64,000 nucleotides of DNA from Pseudomonas asplenii (GCF_900105475.1 NZ_LT629777.1:5394001-5458000); one strand, 5' to 3'. Shown: positions 52,555 through 61,768, numbered from the stretch's first letter. Notes: generated by a model not told the origin, from the letters alone. Made by a program: numbers and translations.

Positions 52555-53224
52555 AGCGGCGCTCCAGGCGTTGGGTCAGGCGGGAGATCGGGTAGCAATA
52601 GGCGAAGAACAACGCCAGCACGCTGAAGTAGATCAGTACGGTGAACGCGGTACGGTTGACGGTGTTGCTGGCAATCTGCGCGGTGTCGATCAGGTCGTGC
52701 ACGCCCACCAGCGAGGCCAGCGCGGTGCCCATGGTGATCACCGCATAGAGGTTCATCCACGGCGGCAGCATGCGCTTGAAGCACTGCGGCAGGATGATCG
52801 AGCGGAACAGCTGGCCGCGGCTGAACGCCAGGGATCGCGACGCCTCCCACTGGGTGGACGGAATCGAGCCGATGGCCCCGCGAAAGATTTCGGCGACATT
52901 GGCGCTGGCCGGCAGCGCCAGGCCAAGGGTGACTTTCACCCAGTCGGGGAACGGCAGGTAGTAACCGCCCAGGTGGATCTCGAACGGAAACACGTAGGTG
53001 GTGAAGTAGATCAGCACCAGCCACGGCGCGTTGCGAAACAGCTGCACCCACAACCGCGCCGGCAGGCGCAACAGTCGCAGCGGCGACAAGCCAAGGGCAC
53101 CGATCAGCAGGCCGAGCAGCGAACCGAGGGCAATCGCCAGCAGGCTGATCAGGATGTTCTGGCCAAAGCCCGCGACGAGCGCCGGGGTCCAGCGCAGCAG
53201 CGCTTGCGCCGTTTCAATGGCCAT
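52541..53224 (-). CDS. ABC amino-acid importer permease (second)
   Basis: 227-aa inner-membrane protein of the HisM/GlnP family with about five helices. The EAA loop is EASRSLAFSRGQLFRSIILPQCFKRMLPPWMN. It overlaps the first permease gene by 11 bases and the ATPase by 14. With the adjacent 241-aa permease it forms the heterodimeric channel. Confidence 0.93.
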   Translation of the reverse strand: MAIETAQALLRWTPALVAGFGQNILISLLAIALGSLLGLLIGALGLSPLRLLRLPARLWVQLFRNAPWLVLIYFTTYVFPFEIHLGGYYLPFPDWVKVTLGLALPASANVAEIFRGAIGSIPSTQWEASRSLAFSRGQLFRSIILPQCFKRMLPPWMNLYAVITMGTALASLVGVHDLIDTAQIASNTVNRTAFTVLIYFSVLALFFAYCYPISRLTQRLERRYAFY

Positions 53225-53939
53225 AGCCGGGCATCCTCAGGCGCGCTTCGAGGAAGCGGCCGATACAGTTGACGATAAAACTCAACAGGCCGAAGAAGCT
53301 GAGGATCAGAATCATCAGCTCCAGCACGTTGTCGCTCTGGGTCCAGATCATGATCGAGGCGTAGGTGATGTCACCGACGGCAATGGCCGAGGCCACGGCG
53401 GTCATCTTCACCAGGTCGATCAGGTTGTTGACCAGCGCCGGCAAGGCGAAACGCAGAGCCAGCGGCAATTGCACGTTCCACAGCAGTTGGCTGCGGCTGA
53501 AGGCCAGGGAACTGGCGGCTTCGAGGGTGACCGCCGGCACCGCTTCGATGCCGGCGCGCAAGGCCTCGGCATGGAACGCGCCCTTGTGCAGGGAGATCAC
53601 GATCACCACCCAGGCGAACGGCGTCAGCGGGTTGGCCGCCCCCACGGCCTGGGTCAGCAGCATGTTCAGTACCAGGAAGGCGCAATAAAGTTGGACCAGG
53701 GTCGGCGTGTTGCGCGTCACCTCGACGAAGATCCGCGCCGGGCGCGCCAGCCAGTGATTGCCACTGGTGAGCATGGCAGCCAGGGCAAAGCCGGCCAGCA
53801 GGCTGCCGATGATGGTCAGGCCACACAGCAGCAAGGTGGTCCAGGCACCGTCGACCAGGCTGCCACGCTGGTAGGCGTCGAGCAGGAAGCGGTAGTTGAG
53901 GCCCAATTGCGCGGCCCATTGCACGAACGTTTCCATCAA
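53214..53939 (-). CDS. ABC amino-acid importer permease (first)
   Basis: 241-aa HisM/GlnP-family permease with helices at about 32-55, 70-90, 95-115 and 195-220. The EAA loop is EAASSLAFSRSQLLWNVQLPLALRFALPALVNN. It overlaps the aminotransferase gene by 4 bases at its start and the second permease by 11 at its end. Confidence 0.93.
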   Translation of the reverse strand: MMETFVQWAAQLGLNYRFLLDAYQRGSLVDGAWTTLLLCGLTIIGSLLAGFALAAMLTSGNHWLARPARIFVEVTRNTPTLVQLYCAFLVLNMLLTQAVGAANPLTPFAWVVIVISLHKGAFHAEALRAGIEAVPAVTLEAASSLAFSRSQLLWNVQLPLALRFALPALVNNLIDLVKMTAVASAIAVGDITYASIMIWTQSDNVLELMILILSFFGLLSFIVNCIGRFLEARLRMPGYGH

Positions 53940-55150
53940 CCGCGGTCCTCGGCCAGCCGGGCGCAGGCGACGGCAATGCGCCGGCCAGCTTCACGGACGC
54001 TGTCGGTGGCCGTGGCAATCGACAGCCGCAACCAGGGCGACAGGCCATAGGCGCTGCCAGCCACCGCGGCGACGCCCTCCTCCAGCAGGTAATCGACCAC
54101 GTCGTTGTCACTGGCGATCAGGCCACCGTCCGGGCGTCGCCGACCGATCAGTCCGGCACAGCGGATAAAGACGAAAAAGCCGCCCTCGGGCACCAGCACC
54201 TGCAAGCCGTCCACCCCGCTCAACGCCGCCACCAGCAGGTCGCGCCGCTCGCGGTAGGCCGCTACTTGCGCCGGCAGGAAGCCCAGCCCGCCCTCATAGG
54301 CCGCCAGCGCCGCGGCCTGGCTGACCGAGGACGCCCCGGAAGCCGACTGCGACTGCACCACCGCCATGGCCGCGGTGAGCGCCTGCGGGCCGGCGCCAAA
54401 GCCGATACGCCAGCCGGTCATGGCGTAGGTCTTGGACACGCCGCCCACCAACAGGCAACGCCCTTGCAGGTCGGGTGCGACATTGAGCAAATTGAGCGGC
54501 GGCTGGCCGTCGAAGCGGATGTGCTCGTAGAGTTCGTCCAACAGCACCAAGACTTTGGGATGCCGGCGCAACACCTCAGCCAGTGCCAGCAGTTCGGCGG
54601 CGCTGTACACCGCACCACTGGGGTTGCCGGGGCTGTTGAGGATCAGCCAGCGGGTGCGTTCGACAATCAGCGCCTCCAGTTGCGCAGGGGTCAACTTGCA
54701 GCCCTGCTCAAGGCTCGACGGCACGAACACCGGCTCACCGCCGTTGATCCGCACACTGTCGGGAAATGATGGCCAGTACGGCACTGGCACCAACACTTCG
54801 TCACCGTCGTCGAGGGTCGCGGCGAAGGCGTTGTAGATGATCTGCTTGGCGCCGTTGGCGATGACGATCCCGGCCAGCGGATAGTCCAGGCGGTTCTCCC
54901 CGGCCAGCTTGCGCCGTACCGCTTCGCGCAGCGCTCGCACGCCGGGCGTGGCGGTGTACTTGGTGGCACCGCCGGCAATGGCCGCGTAGGCCGCCTGCTT
55001 GATGTGGTCAGGGGTGTCGAAGTCCGGCTCGCCGGTGGTCAGGTCGAGAATGTCCCGCCCGGCCTCGCGCAGCTCGGTTACCCGAGACTTGGCGGCGGCA
55101 TTGGCTGACAGCGAGACCTTCTGCACTCGCCGGGAAAGTTGAACGGTCAT
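53936..55150 (-). CDS. Class I/II aminotransferase (aspartate-type fold)
   Basis: 404-aa PLP enzyme. LDLTTGEPDFDTPDHIKQAA and ALREAVRRKLAGENRLDYP are typical of the aspartate aminotransferase Igamma-like group, NSPGNPSGAVYS carries the substrate-pocket Asn, and the PLP Lys is in VGGVSKTYAMTGWRIGF. In this operon it may deaminate the imported amino acid or its product to a 2-oxo acid, which would link it to the 2-hydroxyacid dehydrogenase encoded upstream. It overlaps both neighbours by 4 bases. Confidence 0.92.
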   Translation of the reverse strand: MTVQLSRRVQKVSLSANAAAKSRVTELREAGRDILDLTTGEPDFDTPDHIKQAAYAAIAGGATKYTATPGVRALREAVRRKLAGENRLDYPLAGIVIANGAKQIIYNAFAATLDDGDEVLVPVPYWPSFPDSVRINGGEPVFVPSSLEQGCKLTPAQLEALIVERTRWLILNSPGNPSGAVYSAAELLALAEVLRRHPKVLVLLDELYEHIRFDGQPPLNLLNVAPDLQGRCLLVGGVSKTYAMTGWRIGFGAGPQALTAAMAVVQSQSASGASSVSQAAALAAYEGGLGFLPAQVAAYRERRDLLVAALSGVDGLQVLVPEGGFFVFIRCAGLIGRRRPDGGLIASDNDVVDYLLEEGVAAVAGSAYGLSPWLRLSIATATDSVREAGRRIAVACARLAEDRG

Positions 55151-56556
55151 GGCAGCACCTTGCCTGGGTTGAGCAGCCCGCGGGGGTCGAGCGCCTGTTT
55201 GATCCGCCGCATCAGTTCCAGCTCCACCGGGCTCTTGACCTGCGCCAGCAGCTCGCGCTTGCGCTGGCCGATGCCATGCTCGGCGCTGATGGAGCCGCCG
55301 AAGGCGTGGGTATTGCGATGAACCAGCGCGCTGAGGGCGGCATAGTTGGCCATGTGCGCCGCGATCGACTGGCCGACCGGGGCGGCAACGTTGTAGTGCA
55401 GGTTACCGTCGCCCAGGTGGCCGAAGGTCAGGTTGCGCACGCCGGGAAAATGCACCTGCAACAGCGCGTCGGTGCTGGCGACGAACTCGGCGATGTGCGA
55501 GATCGGCAGCGAAATATCGTGCTTCATGTTGCGTCCTTCGCGGGCCTGGGCCTCGCTCATGTTCTCGCGCAACTGCCACAGTGCCTCGCTCTGGGCGAGG
55601 CTCTCGGCGATCAGCGCATCGGCCAGCAGATCGCTCTCGAAGGCCTCGCCCAGCACCCGTTCGAACGCCTCGCGGGCGTGCTCGGCACTGTGGTTATCGG
55701 ACAATTCGAGCAGGGCAAACCATGGCTGGGCGGCCGTGGCGAACGGCTGCGGCCCCTCCGGGAACTGCTCGCGCAGCAAGGCCAGGCAGGCGGCGGACAT
55801 CAGTTCGAAGGCGGTCAGGTCGGCACCGAAGCCGGCCCGGGCATGGGACAGGAAACGGACCGCCTGGGCCAGGCTGTCGAAGGCCAGTAACGCGGTGCTG
55901 CGGGCCTTGGGCAAGGGAAACAGCTTGAGGGTCGCGGCGGTGATGATGCCCAGGGTGCCTTCGCTGCCGATGAACAGGTCGCGCAGGTCATAGCCGGTAT
56001 TGTCCTTGCGCAGGCCGCGCAGACCGTTCCAGATCTCGCCGTCGGCGGTGACCACTTCCAGGCCCAGGGTCAGTTCGCGGGTATTGCCATAGCGCAGCAC
56101 ACCGGTGCCGCCGGCGTTGGTCCCGAGGTTGCCGCCCAGGGTGCAACTGCCTTCGGCGCCCAGGCTCAGGGGGAACAGGCGTCCAGCCTGGCGAGCGGCG
56201 TCCTGCAGGTTCTGCAGGATGCAACCGGCCTCGACAGTGACCGTATCGTTATCGGTATCGAGCTGGCGAATACGGTTCATCCGGTCAAGGCGTACCAGCA
56301 CGCTGCGCCCGCTGTCATCCGGCGTGGCAGCGCCCATCAGCCCGGTATTGCCCCCCTGTACCACCAATGGCGCGCCGTGTTGGGCACACACCCGCACCAG
56401 CGCAGCGACTTCCTCGGTACTGGCCGGGTGCACCACCGCCATCACCTTGCCGTGGTAGGTGCGATGCTTGTCACTCAACCAGACCGACTCGTCGGAACCC
56501 TGGCGCACATGGGCCGCCCCCAGCAGCAGCTGCAACTGGCTGAACAGCTGGCTCAT
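55147..56556 (-). CDS. FAD-linked 2-hydroxyacid dehydrogenase (GlcD/D2HGDH family)
   Basis: 469 aa. The FAD-binding (PCMH) domain has VVQGGNTGLMGAATPDDSGRSVLVRLDRMNRI and SLGAEGSCTLGGNLGTNAGGTGVLRYGNTRELTLGLEVV; the C-terminal FAD-oxidase domain has the metal/substrate motif NLTFGHLGDGNLHYNV and ends ISAEHGIGQRKRELL. This is the D-lactate/D-2-hydroxyglutarate dehydrogenase type. It would oxidise a D-2-hydroxy acid to a 2-oxo acid, feeding or using the neighbouring transaminase. It overlaps both neighbours by 4 bases. Confidence 0.92.
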   Translation of the reverse strand: MSQLFSQLQLLLGAAHVRQGSDESVWLSDKHRTYHGKVMAVVHPASTEEVAALVRVCAQHGAPLVVQGGNTGLMGAATPDDSGRSVLVRLDRMNRIRQLDTDNDTVTVEAGCILQNLQDAARQAGRLFPLSLGAEGSCTLGGNLGTNAGGTGVLRYGNTRELTLGLEVVTADGEIWNGLRGLRKDNTGYDLRDLFIGSEGTLGIITAATLKLFPLPKARSTALLAFDSLAQAVRFLSHARAGFGADLTAFELMSAACLALLREQFPEGPQPFATAAQPWFALLELSDNHSAEHAREAFERVLGEAFESDLLADALIAESLAQSEALWQLRENMSEAQAREGRNMKHDISLPISHIAEFVASTDALLQVHFPGVRNLTFGHLGDGNLHYNVAAPVGQSIAAHMANYAALSALVHRNTHAFGGSISAEHGIGQRKRELLAQVKSPVELELMRRIKQALDPRGLLNPGKVLP

Positions 56557-57374
56557 TGCGCGCTCGCCAAGGGCGCGGCCGTGCGGTACTGCTCATGCAG
56601 CTTGAGCAGCGCCTGGGACGGCGACATGCCGGTACGCTTGCCCAGTTCGATCAGCCAGCCGCTGCGGTGCCAGTCACGGACGATGGCATCAAGGCGGGCC
56701 TGGATGTCCTTTTCGCCCTTGCGCACCCAGATCACCGAGGGCGACGGAATCAGGTCATCCGCCAGGGGAGTCTCATAGCCGCTCCACTCGGCCTCGTCGA
56801 GCAGGGTGTGCATGGTCGGGCTGACATGCACCGCCGCCACGCACCCGTTGCCGCGCAGCGATAGCAGCGATTCGGACTGGCTGCGGAAGGCCTTGATCTG
56901 CGCGCCGTAGGTTTCCTGCAGCGGCTTGATGAAGTTGCTGCCCTGGGACACGCACACCGGCTTGCCCTTGAGGTCTTCCCAGCGAGTGATACCGGCACCC
57001 TTGCGGATCAGCGCGGCGCCACCGACTTCCTCATAGGGGGTGGGCACGTAGTCGAGGATCTCGGCCCGTTCCTCGGTCAGTTGCATGTTGGCGATCAACA
57101 CGTCGACCTTGCCCTGCTGGAGGAATTGCACGCGGTTGGGGGCCAGGACCGAGACGGTTTCCAACTCCACGCCCAGGCGCTCGGCCAGGCCCTTGGCCAA
57201 CTCGACGTTGTAGCCCTGGTGGGCGCCGGTGGCCGGGTCGATGGTGCCGAACGGCGGGCCGCTGAGGATCACGCCGACACTGATCCGGTGGCGTTGCTGG
57301 ATCTTGTCCAGGGTGGCGTCGGCCTGAGCCAGGCCGGTTAGCAGGGCCAGGGCCAATGGGAGGTATTTCAACAT
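56553..57374 (-). CDS. ABC solute-binding protein, family 3 (second copy)
   Basis: 273 aa. The start at 57374 gives a signal peptide MLKYLPLALALLTGLAQA cut before DATLDKIQ. The body is a periplasmic amino-acid-binding fold (GVILSGPPFGTIDPATGAHQGYNVELAKGLAERLG; IANMQLTEERAEILDYV). It is clearly paralogous to the protein encoded just upstream (DATLDKIQQRH is identical in both). First gene of the overlapping operon, four bases shared with the dehydrogenase gene. Confidence 0.93.
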   Translation of the reverse strand: MLKYLPLALALLTGLAQADATLDKIQQRHRISVGVILSGPPFGTIDPATGAHQGYNVELAKGLAERLGVELETVSVLAPNRVQFLQQGKVDVLIANMQLTEERAEILDYVPTPYEEVGGAALIRKGAGITRWEDLKGKPVCVSQGSNFIKPLQETYGAQIKAFRSQSESLLSLRGNGCVAAVHVSPTMHTLLDEAEWSGYETPLADDLIPSPSVIWVRKGEKDIQARLDAIVRDWHRSGWLIELGKRTGMSPSQALLKLHEQYRTAAPLASAQ

Positions 57375-57408
57375 GGGAGGGTGTCCTTTGGAGATTGGGC
57401 GGCAGGGA

Positions 57409-57499
57409 GGGCCTCTTCGCGGGCAAGCCCGGCTCCCACAGTGTTCTATCGGCGTGTACGCAACACCTGTAGGAGCAGTGCTTGCCCGCGAAGAGGCCC
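57409..57499. repeat. REPIN between the two binding-protein genes
   Basis: GGGCCTCTTCGCGGGCAAGC at 57409 and its reverse complement ending at 57499, with GCTCC and ACAG/CTGT also pairing. The repeat fills most of the 157-base gap between the paralogous genes and could tune their relative expression. Confidence 0.85.
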
Positions 57500-57531
57500 C
57501 AGAGACCGACAAAACATTCAGCGGCGAAACA

Positions 57532-58365
57532 TCAGTCCTTGAACTGCTCATGCAACTCCACCAACGCCGGCGATGCCGGGGCGATGTGGTTGCGCGTCTC
57601 GGCCTCGATCAGCCAGCCGCTGCGGTGCAGCCCCTGCACCACGCTGTCCAGGCGTTTCTGGGTGTCGGTCTCGCCGGTGCGGGTCCAGATCACCGACGGC
57701 GCCGGGTTCAACTCCGGGGTCAGCACACGGTAGTCCTTCCACTCCGGGTTGCCAGCCACCAGCGGGTTGATCAGCGTCGCGTCGTGCACCGCGGCCACGC
57801 AGTTGTTGCCGCGCAGGGCCAGCAGCGACTCCGAAGAACTCTTGAAGGCCTTGATGTCCGCGCCAAAGTCACTCAGCGGCTTGACGTAGCTGCTGCCCTG
57901 GGAGGTGCACACCGGTTGGCCCTTGAGGTCTTCCCAGCGGGTGATCTTGCTGTCCCTGGGCAACGCCGCGGCACCGCCGATCCTGTAGAACGGTGTCGGT
58001 ACGTGCCCGAGGATCGCATCACGCTCCTGGGTCCATTCCATGTTGGCGATCAGCAGGTCGACCTTGCCCTGTTGCAGGAACTGCACGCGGTTGGCCGGCA
58101 GTACCGGCACCAGCTCCACCGCCACGCCGAGGTCCTTGCCGAGCGCATTTGCCAGGTCGACGTTGAGGCCCTTGGGATCCTGGGTCGCCGGGTCGATCGA
58201 GCCAAACGGCCCACCGGACAGCACCACGCCGACCACCAGCTTGTGCCGCTGCTGGATCTTGTCGAGGGTCGCATCGGCCTGGGCGGCAACGCTCGCGCCA
58301 ACGGCCAGCAGGGCACCGAGCACGGTGGGCAGAAAGCGTTGAAGCGGGGTGCGCGTGAACGGCAT
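57532..58365 (-). CDS. ABC solute-binding protein, family 3 (first copy)
   Basis: 277 aa with signal peptide (FLPTVLGALLAVGASVAAQA) cut before DATLDKIQQRH. The binding-lobe segments are VVLSGGPFGSIDPATQDPKGLNVDLANALG and IANMEWTQERDAILGHVP. Two Cys (VCTSQGSS, NNCVAAVH) are shared with the paralogue, suggesting a conserved disulfide. The intergenic promoter region toward the divergent LysR gene lies immediately upstream. Having two receptors for one permease set suggests a broadened substrate range. Confidence 0.93.
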   Translation of the reverse strand: MPFTRTPLQRFLPTVLGALLAVGASVAAQADATLDKIQQRHKLVVGVVLSGGPFGSIDPATQDPKGLNVDLANALGKDLGVAVELVPVLPANRVQFLQQGKVDLLIANMEWTQERDAILGHVPTPFYRIGGAAALPRDSKITRWEDLKGQPVCTSQGSSYVKPLSDFGADIKAFKSSSESLLALRGNNCVAAVHDATLINPLVAGNPEWKDYRVLTPELNPAPSVIWTRTGETDTQKRLDSVVQGLHRSGWLIEAETRNHIAPASPALVELHEQFKD

Positions 58366-58464
58366 GGATGTCTCCTCGGTGGCAGTCGGCGTGTCCCGAC
58401 CTCATTTGCCCCGCATGCTAGGGAGCGCGCCCCTGGAACGGAAATTCAAATATCTAATATTGTT

Positions 58465-58480
58465 ATAACTTTTCGGTTAT
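58465..58480. promoter_or_regulatory. Candidate LysR operator
   Basis: ATAAC-TTTTCG-GTTAT is a perfect interrupted palindrome in the 244-base gap between the binding-protein gene and the divergent LysR gene. A second, wider pair, GGTTATT (58475) and AATAACC (58500), overlaps it. LysR proteins bind interrupted dyads of this kind. The whole gap is AT-rich, as expected for a divergent promoter. Confidence 0.45.
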
Positions 58481-58609
58481 TACTTTTCTAAAAAAATGGA
58501 ATAACCCCTGTTTTATGGCCGATTCAAATGCTTCGGCATTTTTCGCTGGCCATATACATAACAATCCGTAATCTATTGAAGATCGCCCTTGATATGAATT
58601 CGAGTCGCC

Positions 58610-59467
58610 ATGCCCTCCTCTCTGCTCGATCTGGAACTGCTGCGCACCTTCGTCGCGGTGGTCGACCACCACAGTTTTGCCGAAGCCGGCCAGCACCTGG
58701 CCCGCACCCAATCATCGGTGACCCAACAGATGCAGCGCCTGGAGCACCAGGTGGGCGTCAGCCTGTTCCGCAAACAGGGCCGGCAGAAGCAGCTCACCGA
58801 GCCGGGCCGGCAACTGCTGCGTCATGCCCGGCAGATGCTGTCGCTCAACGATGAGGTGCTGAATTCGTTGCAGGAAAGTCACCTCAGTGGGGTGCTGCGG
58901 ATCGGCTCGCCCCATGACATCGCCGACACCATCCTGCCGCCGATCCTCAGCCACATCGCCCGCTCGGCGCCGCGGCTGCGCCTGGAGATCGACGTGGGCC
59001 GCAGCCCGTACCTGATGGACGACCTGCACCGGGGCAAGATCGACATGGTGATTTCCACCCGCGAAGACTCGCGACTGCAGGGTTTTGCCCTGCGCACCTC
59101 GCCGGTGTGGTGGATCTGTTCGGCGCAGTACATCCACGTACCCAGCGAACCGCTGCCGTTGATCCTGGTGGAAGAGCCGAGCATCTATCGGCGCTATGCC
59201 ATCGAGGCACTGGAGCGCGCCGGGATTGCCTGGCGCCAGGCGTACCTGGCCTCGAACCTGATCGGCATCAAGGCGGCGATCCGCGCGGGACTGGGGGTAA
59301 CGCCACGCAGCATGGAACTGCTGGGGCCGGATATGCGGGTGCTGGGGGAAAACGATGGGTTGCCACGGCTGCCGGACGTGACCTACCACCTGTGGATCCG
59401 ACCGAACACGGTCAACCCGCTGGTGCGCCGGGCGTATGACCTGATTCGCGCCAGCCAGGGCCTCTGA
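58610..59467 (+). CDS. LysR-family regulator of the organosulfur operon
   Basis: 285 aa. The helix-turn-helix domain (DLELLRTFVAVVDHHSFAEAG; RTQSSVTQQMQRLEHQVG) belongs to a branch that often controls amino-acid transport operons. The effector domain contains LRIGSPHDIADTILPPILSHI. It is transcribed away from the first binding-protein gene, with a candidate operator between them. It is followed by a REPIN. Confidence 0.9.
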   Translation: MPSSLLDLELLRTFVAVVDHHSFAEAGQHLARTQSSVTQQMQRLEHQVGVSLFRKQGRQKQLTEPGRQLLRHARQMLSLNDEVLNSLQESHLSGVLRIGSPHDIADTILPPILSHIARSAPRLRLEIDVGRSPYLMDDLHRGKIDMVISTREDSRLQGFALRTSPVWWICSAQYIHVPSEPLPLILVEEPSIYRRYAIEALERAGIAWRQAYLASNLIGIKAAIRAGLGVTPRSMELLGPDMRVLGENDGLPRLPDVTYHLWIRPNTVNPLVRRAYDLIRASQGL

Positions 59468-59508
59468 CTGCCCGCAACACTACAGACTTCGGTAGGAAAT
59501 GCTGATCC

Positions 59509-59578
59509 GTGGGAACGGGCTTGCCCGCGAATAGGCCCTCAAAACCGCCAAAAGCTTCGCCGGCAAGCCCGCTACCAC
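59509..59578. repeat. REPIN or paired REP after the LysR gene
   Basis: GTGGGAACGGGCTTGCCCGCGAA at the left is matched by TTCGCCGGCAAGCCCGCTACCAC at the right. A second copy of AAGCCCGCTACCAC follows directly (59580-59593), so a third partial REP is present. It separates two convergent genes. Confidence 0.8.
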
Positions 59579-59609
59579 AAAGCCCGCTACCACGGCTCCG
59601 AGACCACGT

Positions 59610-60908
59610 TCAGGCCGCCGGCAACCAGAACCGGAACCGCGCCCCACCCAGTGGCGACTGCTCGACCGTCAATGTCCCCCCCTGGGCCTCGGCCGCCCGC
59701 CGGCTGATCGCCAACCCCAGGCCGAAGCCGCCCGTAGCACGATCCCGGCTGCGATCCAGGCGGTAGAACGGTTCGAAGACGCGCTCGCGCTCCTGCTCGG
59801 GAATGCCGATGCCATCGTCATCCACCCACAACTCACAGCCCTCGGCAGTGGCGCAAATGCCCACCTGAATCCGCCGTTCGCAGTAGCGCATGGCATTGCG
59901 CAGCAGGTTCTGGATCGCCCGCGCAGTCAGTCGCGGGTCGAGCGCAAAGTGCTCCTGCACTCCTTGCATCAGCACATCGAGCACGATATCCGGGGTTTCC
60001 AGCTCCTCATCGAAACTGCCCAGAATACTGTCGACGAACTCGTGCAGCGGCACCAGCACGCGCTCCGAGAGGTGTCCCGGACTCTGCAGACGGCTATAGG
60101 ACAACAATTCCAGCACCAGTTCGTCCAGCTCGCGGATATGCCCGACCAGACCTTGCAGACGCTCGCGCGACGCCGCCGGCAAGTCCTCGGCCAGGGCCAG
60201 GGCCAGGCCGAAGTCCAGTCGGGTCAGGGGTGTGCGCAGTTCGTGGGAGACAGCATTGAGCAGGTCGCGCTGCTGGTTGAGCAGGCCTTCGATATCGCTG
60301 GCCATGGTGTCGAACACCTGGGCCAGTTCGCCGATATTCGAGCGCGGCGAAATATGCGTGCGCTCGCTCAACAGACCGCCACCGATCCGTCTGGCGGTCT
60401 GTTTGAGACGCTCCAGGTCACGCCAGTGCGGGCGCAGCCAGAACAGCAGGCAGCCCAGCAACGCCGCCCCGACCAATACATTCATGCTCCAGTACAGCAG
60501 CTTCACGTCCAGCGGATCGGGCGGGACCAGCACCTGCACCGCCAGTTGCCCATCCAGCGGCGACGCCACCAGGTCCGGCGCGCCCCAGTCACCGATCCGG
60601 ATGGCATTCTCGCCATGGCGCAGGCGCTTCTGCTCCGGCTCGCTGAAGCTCATGTCATCGATACGGATCAAGGCCACCCGCAAAGGCGCGAAACTCTTGT
60701 CCAATTCGATCGCCAGCGCTGGCCAATCCTCATTCGGCACCGACTTGAACTGCTTGACCAGCAGGCTCTGCATGCCCCGCGACAGGTCGATGTTGTAGTC
60801 CAGGAAACGTTCGTGAAACACCCCGACCACAAAGTCGGGTACCAGATAGATCGCTGCGCCAAAGGTGACGATGGTCATCAGGTACAGCCGGATCAGGATC
60901 TTCAGCAT
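59610..60908 (-). CDS. Sensor histidine kinase, RstB-like
   Basis: 432 aa from ATG 60908 (RstB of E. coli is of similar length). Two membrane helices (about 5-25 and 140-160) enclose a periplasmic domain of about 110 residues. HAMP follows, then His222 in NAVSHELRTPLTRLDFGLALA, and the ATPase domain with NLLRNAMRYC, DDDGIGIPEQERERVFEPFYRLD and GGFGLGLAISRRAAEAQGG. The gene starts 4 bases after the regulator stop. It lies downstream of a regulator that diverges from an RND pump, so pump control is likely. Confidence 0.92.
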   Translation of the reverse strand: MLKILIRLYLMTIVTFGAAIYLVPDFVVGVFHERFLDYNIDLSRGMQSLLVKQFKSVPNEDWPALAIELDKSFAPLRVALIRIDDMSFSEPEQKRLRHGENAIRIGDWGAPDLVASPLDGQLAVQVLVPPDPLDVKLLYWSMNVLVGAALLGCLLFWLRPHWRDLERLKQTARRIGGGLLSERTHISPRSNIGELAQVFDTMASDIEGLLNQQRDLLNAVSHELRTPLTRLDFGLALALAEDLPAASRERLQGLVGHIRELDELVLELLSYSRLQSPGHLSERVLVPLHEFVDSILGSFDEELETPDIVLDVLMQGVQEHFALDPRLTARAIQNLLRNAMRYCERRIQVGICATAEGCELWVDDDGIGIPEQERERVFEPFYRLDRSRDRATGGFGLGLAISRRAAEAQGGTLTVEQSPLGGARFRFWLPAA

Positions 60909-60912
60909 CGAC

Positions 60913-61614
60913 TCAATATTCCCACTCGGAACGGCTGAAGAGGTAGCCCTTGCCCCAGACCGTCTTGATCTTGCGCGCCTCGCCGGCGTGGTCGTCGAAC
61001 TTGCGCCGCAGCTTGGAAATCGCCACGTCCACCGAGCGGTCGGTACCGTTGAATTCGATACCGCGCAGACGCTGCAGAATCTGGTCGCGACTGAGCACCT
61101 CGCCGGCATGCCGGGCCAGGACTACCAGCAGGTTGTACTCACCGCTGGACAATTCCACCGGCTGGTCGCGCCAGGTCACGGTGCGTTCGGACAGGTCGAT
61201 GCACAGGTTGCCCATGAGAATCTGGTCGCTGGCCCCCTGCTGCTCGCCGAGGCTGCTGCGCCGCAACAGCGTCCGCACCCGCGCCAGCAGTACCCGTGGC
61301 TCGCATGGTTTGGTGACGTAGTCGTCGGCGCCCATTTCCAGGCCCAGCACCTGGTCATGGCTGTCGTCACGGGCGGTGAGCATCAGGATCGGCAGGCACG
61401 CCGAGTCGGCGCGCAACAGGCGGCACACTTGCAGGCCATCCAGTCCCGGCAGCATCAGGTCGAGAATCACCAGATCCGGCGGGGCCTGCCGGGCACGCTC
61501 GCGCACCTGGTCACCACGGGCCAGGACATTGACCTGATAGCCGTTGCGTTCCAGGTAGCTGGAGATCAGTTCGGCCAGTGCGGTGTCGTCTTCGACCAGG
61601 AGAATCGTCGGCAT
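60913..61614 (-). CDS. Response regulator, RstA-like (OmpR family)
   Basis: 233 aa. The receiver has E8/D9/D10, phosphoacceptor Asp52 in LVILDLMLPGLDG, and Lys in YVTKPCEPRVLLARV. The C-terminal winged helix contains VELSSGEYNLLVVLARHAGEVLSRDQI, a sequence highly typical of RstA. It ends VWGKGYLFS. The first base of its start codon is 154 bases from the divergent adaptor gene, whose promoter it probably controls. Confidence 0.92.
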   Translation of the reverse strand: MPTILLVEDDTALAELISSYLERNGYQVNVLARGDQVRERARQAPPDLVILDLMLPGLDGLQVCRLLRADSACLPILMLTARDDSHDQVLGLEMGADDYVTKPCEPRVLLARVRTLLRRSSLGEQQGASDQILMGNLCIDLSERTVTWRDQPVELSSGEYNLLVVLARHAGEVLSRDQILQRLRGIEFNGTDRSVDVAISKLRRKFDDHAGEARKIKTVWGKGYLFSRSEWEY

Positions 61615-61768
61615 AAATAACTACGAGATAAAGGAAAGGGTGAAGGATATACGCCCTCACGCACACACGAGCATTCGCTTCACACTTTTTCACCAACGGC
61701 CTACATTACTTAACAGCAGCCCTTGACGACCGCCTTTAGCATGCCCGAGTCATCATTGGGACTCGATT

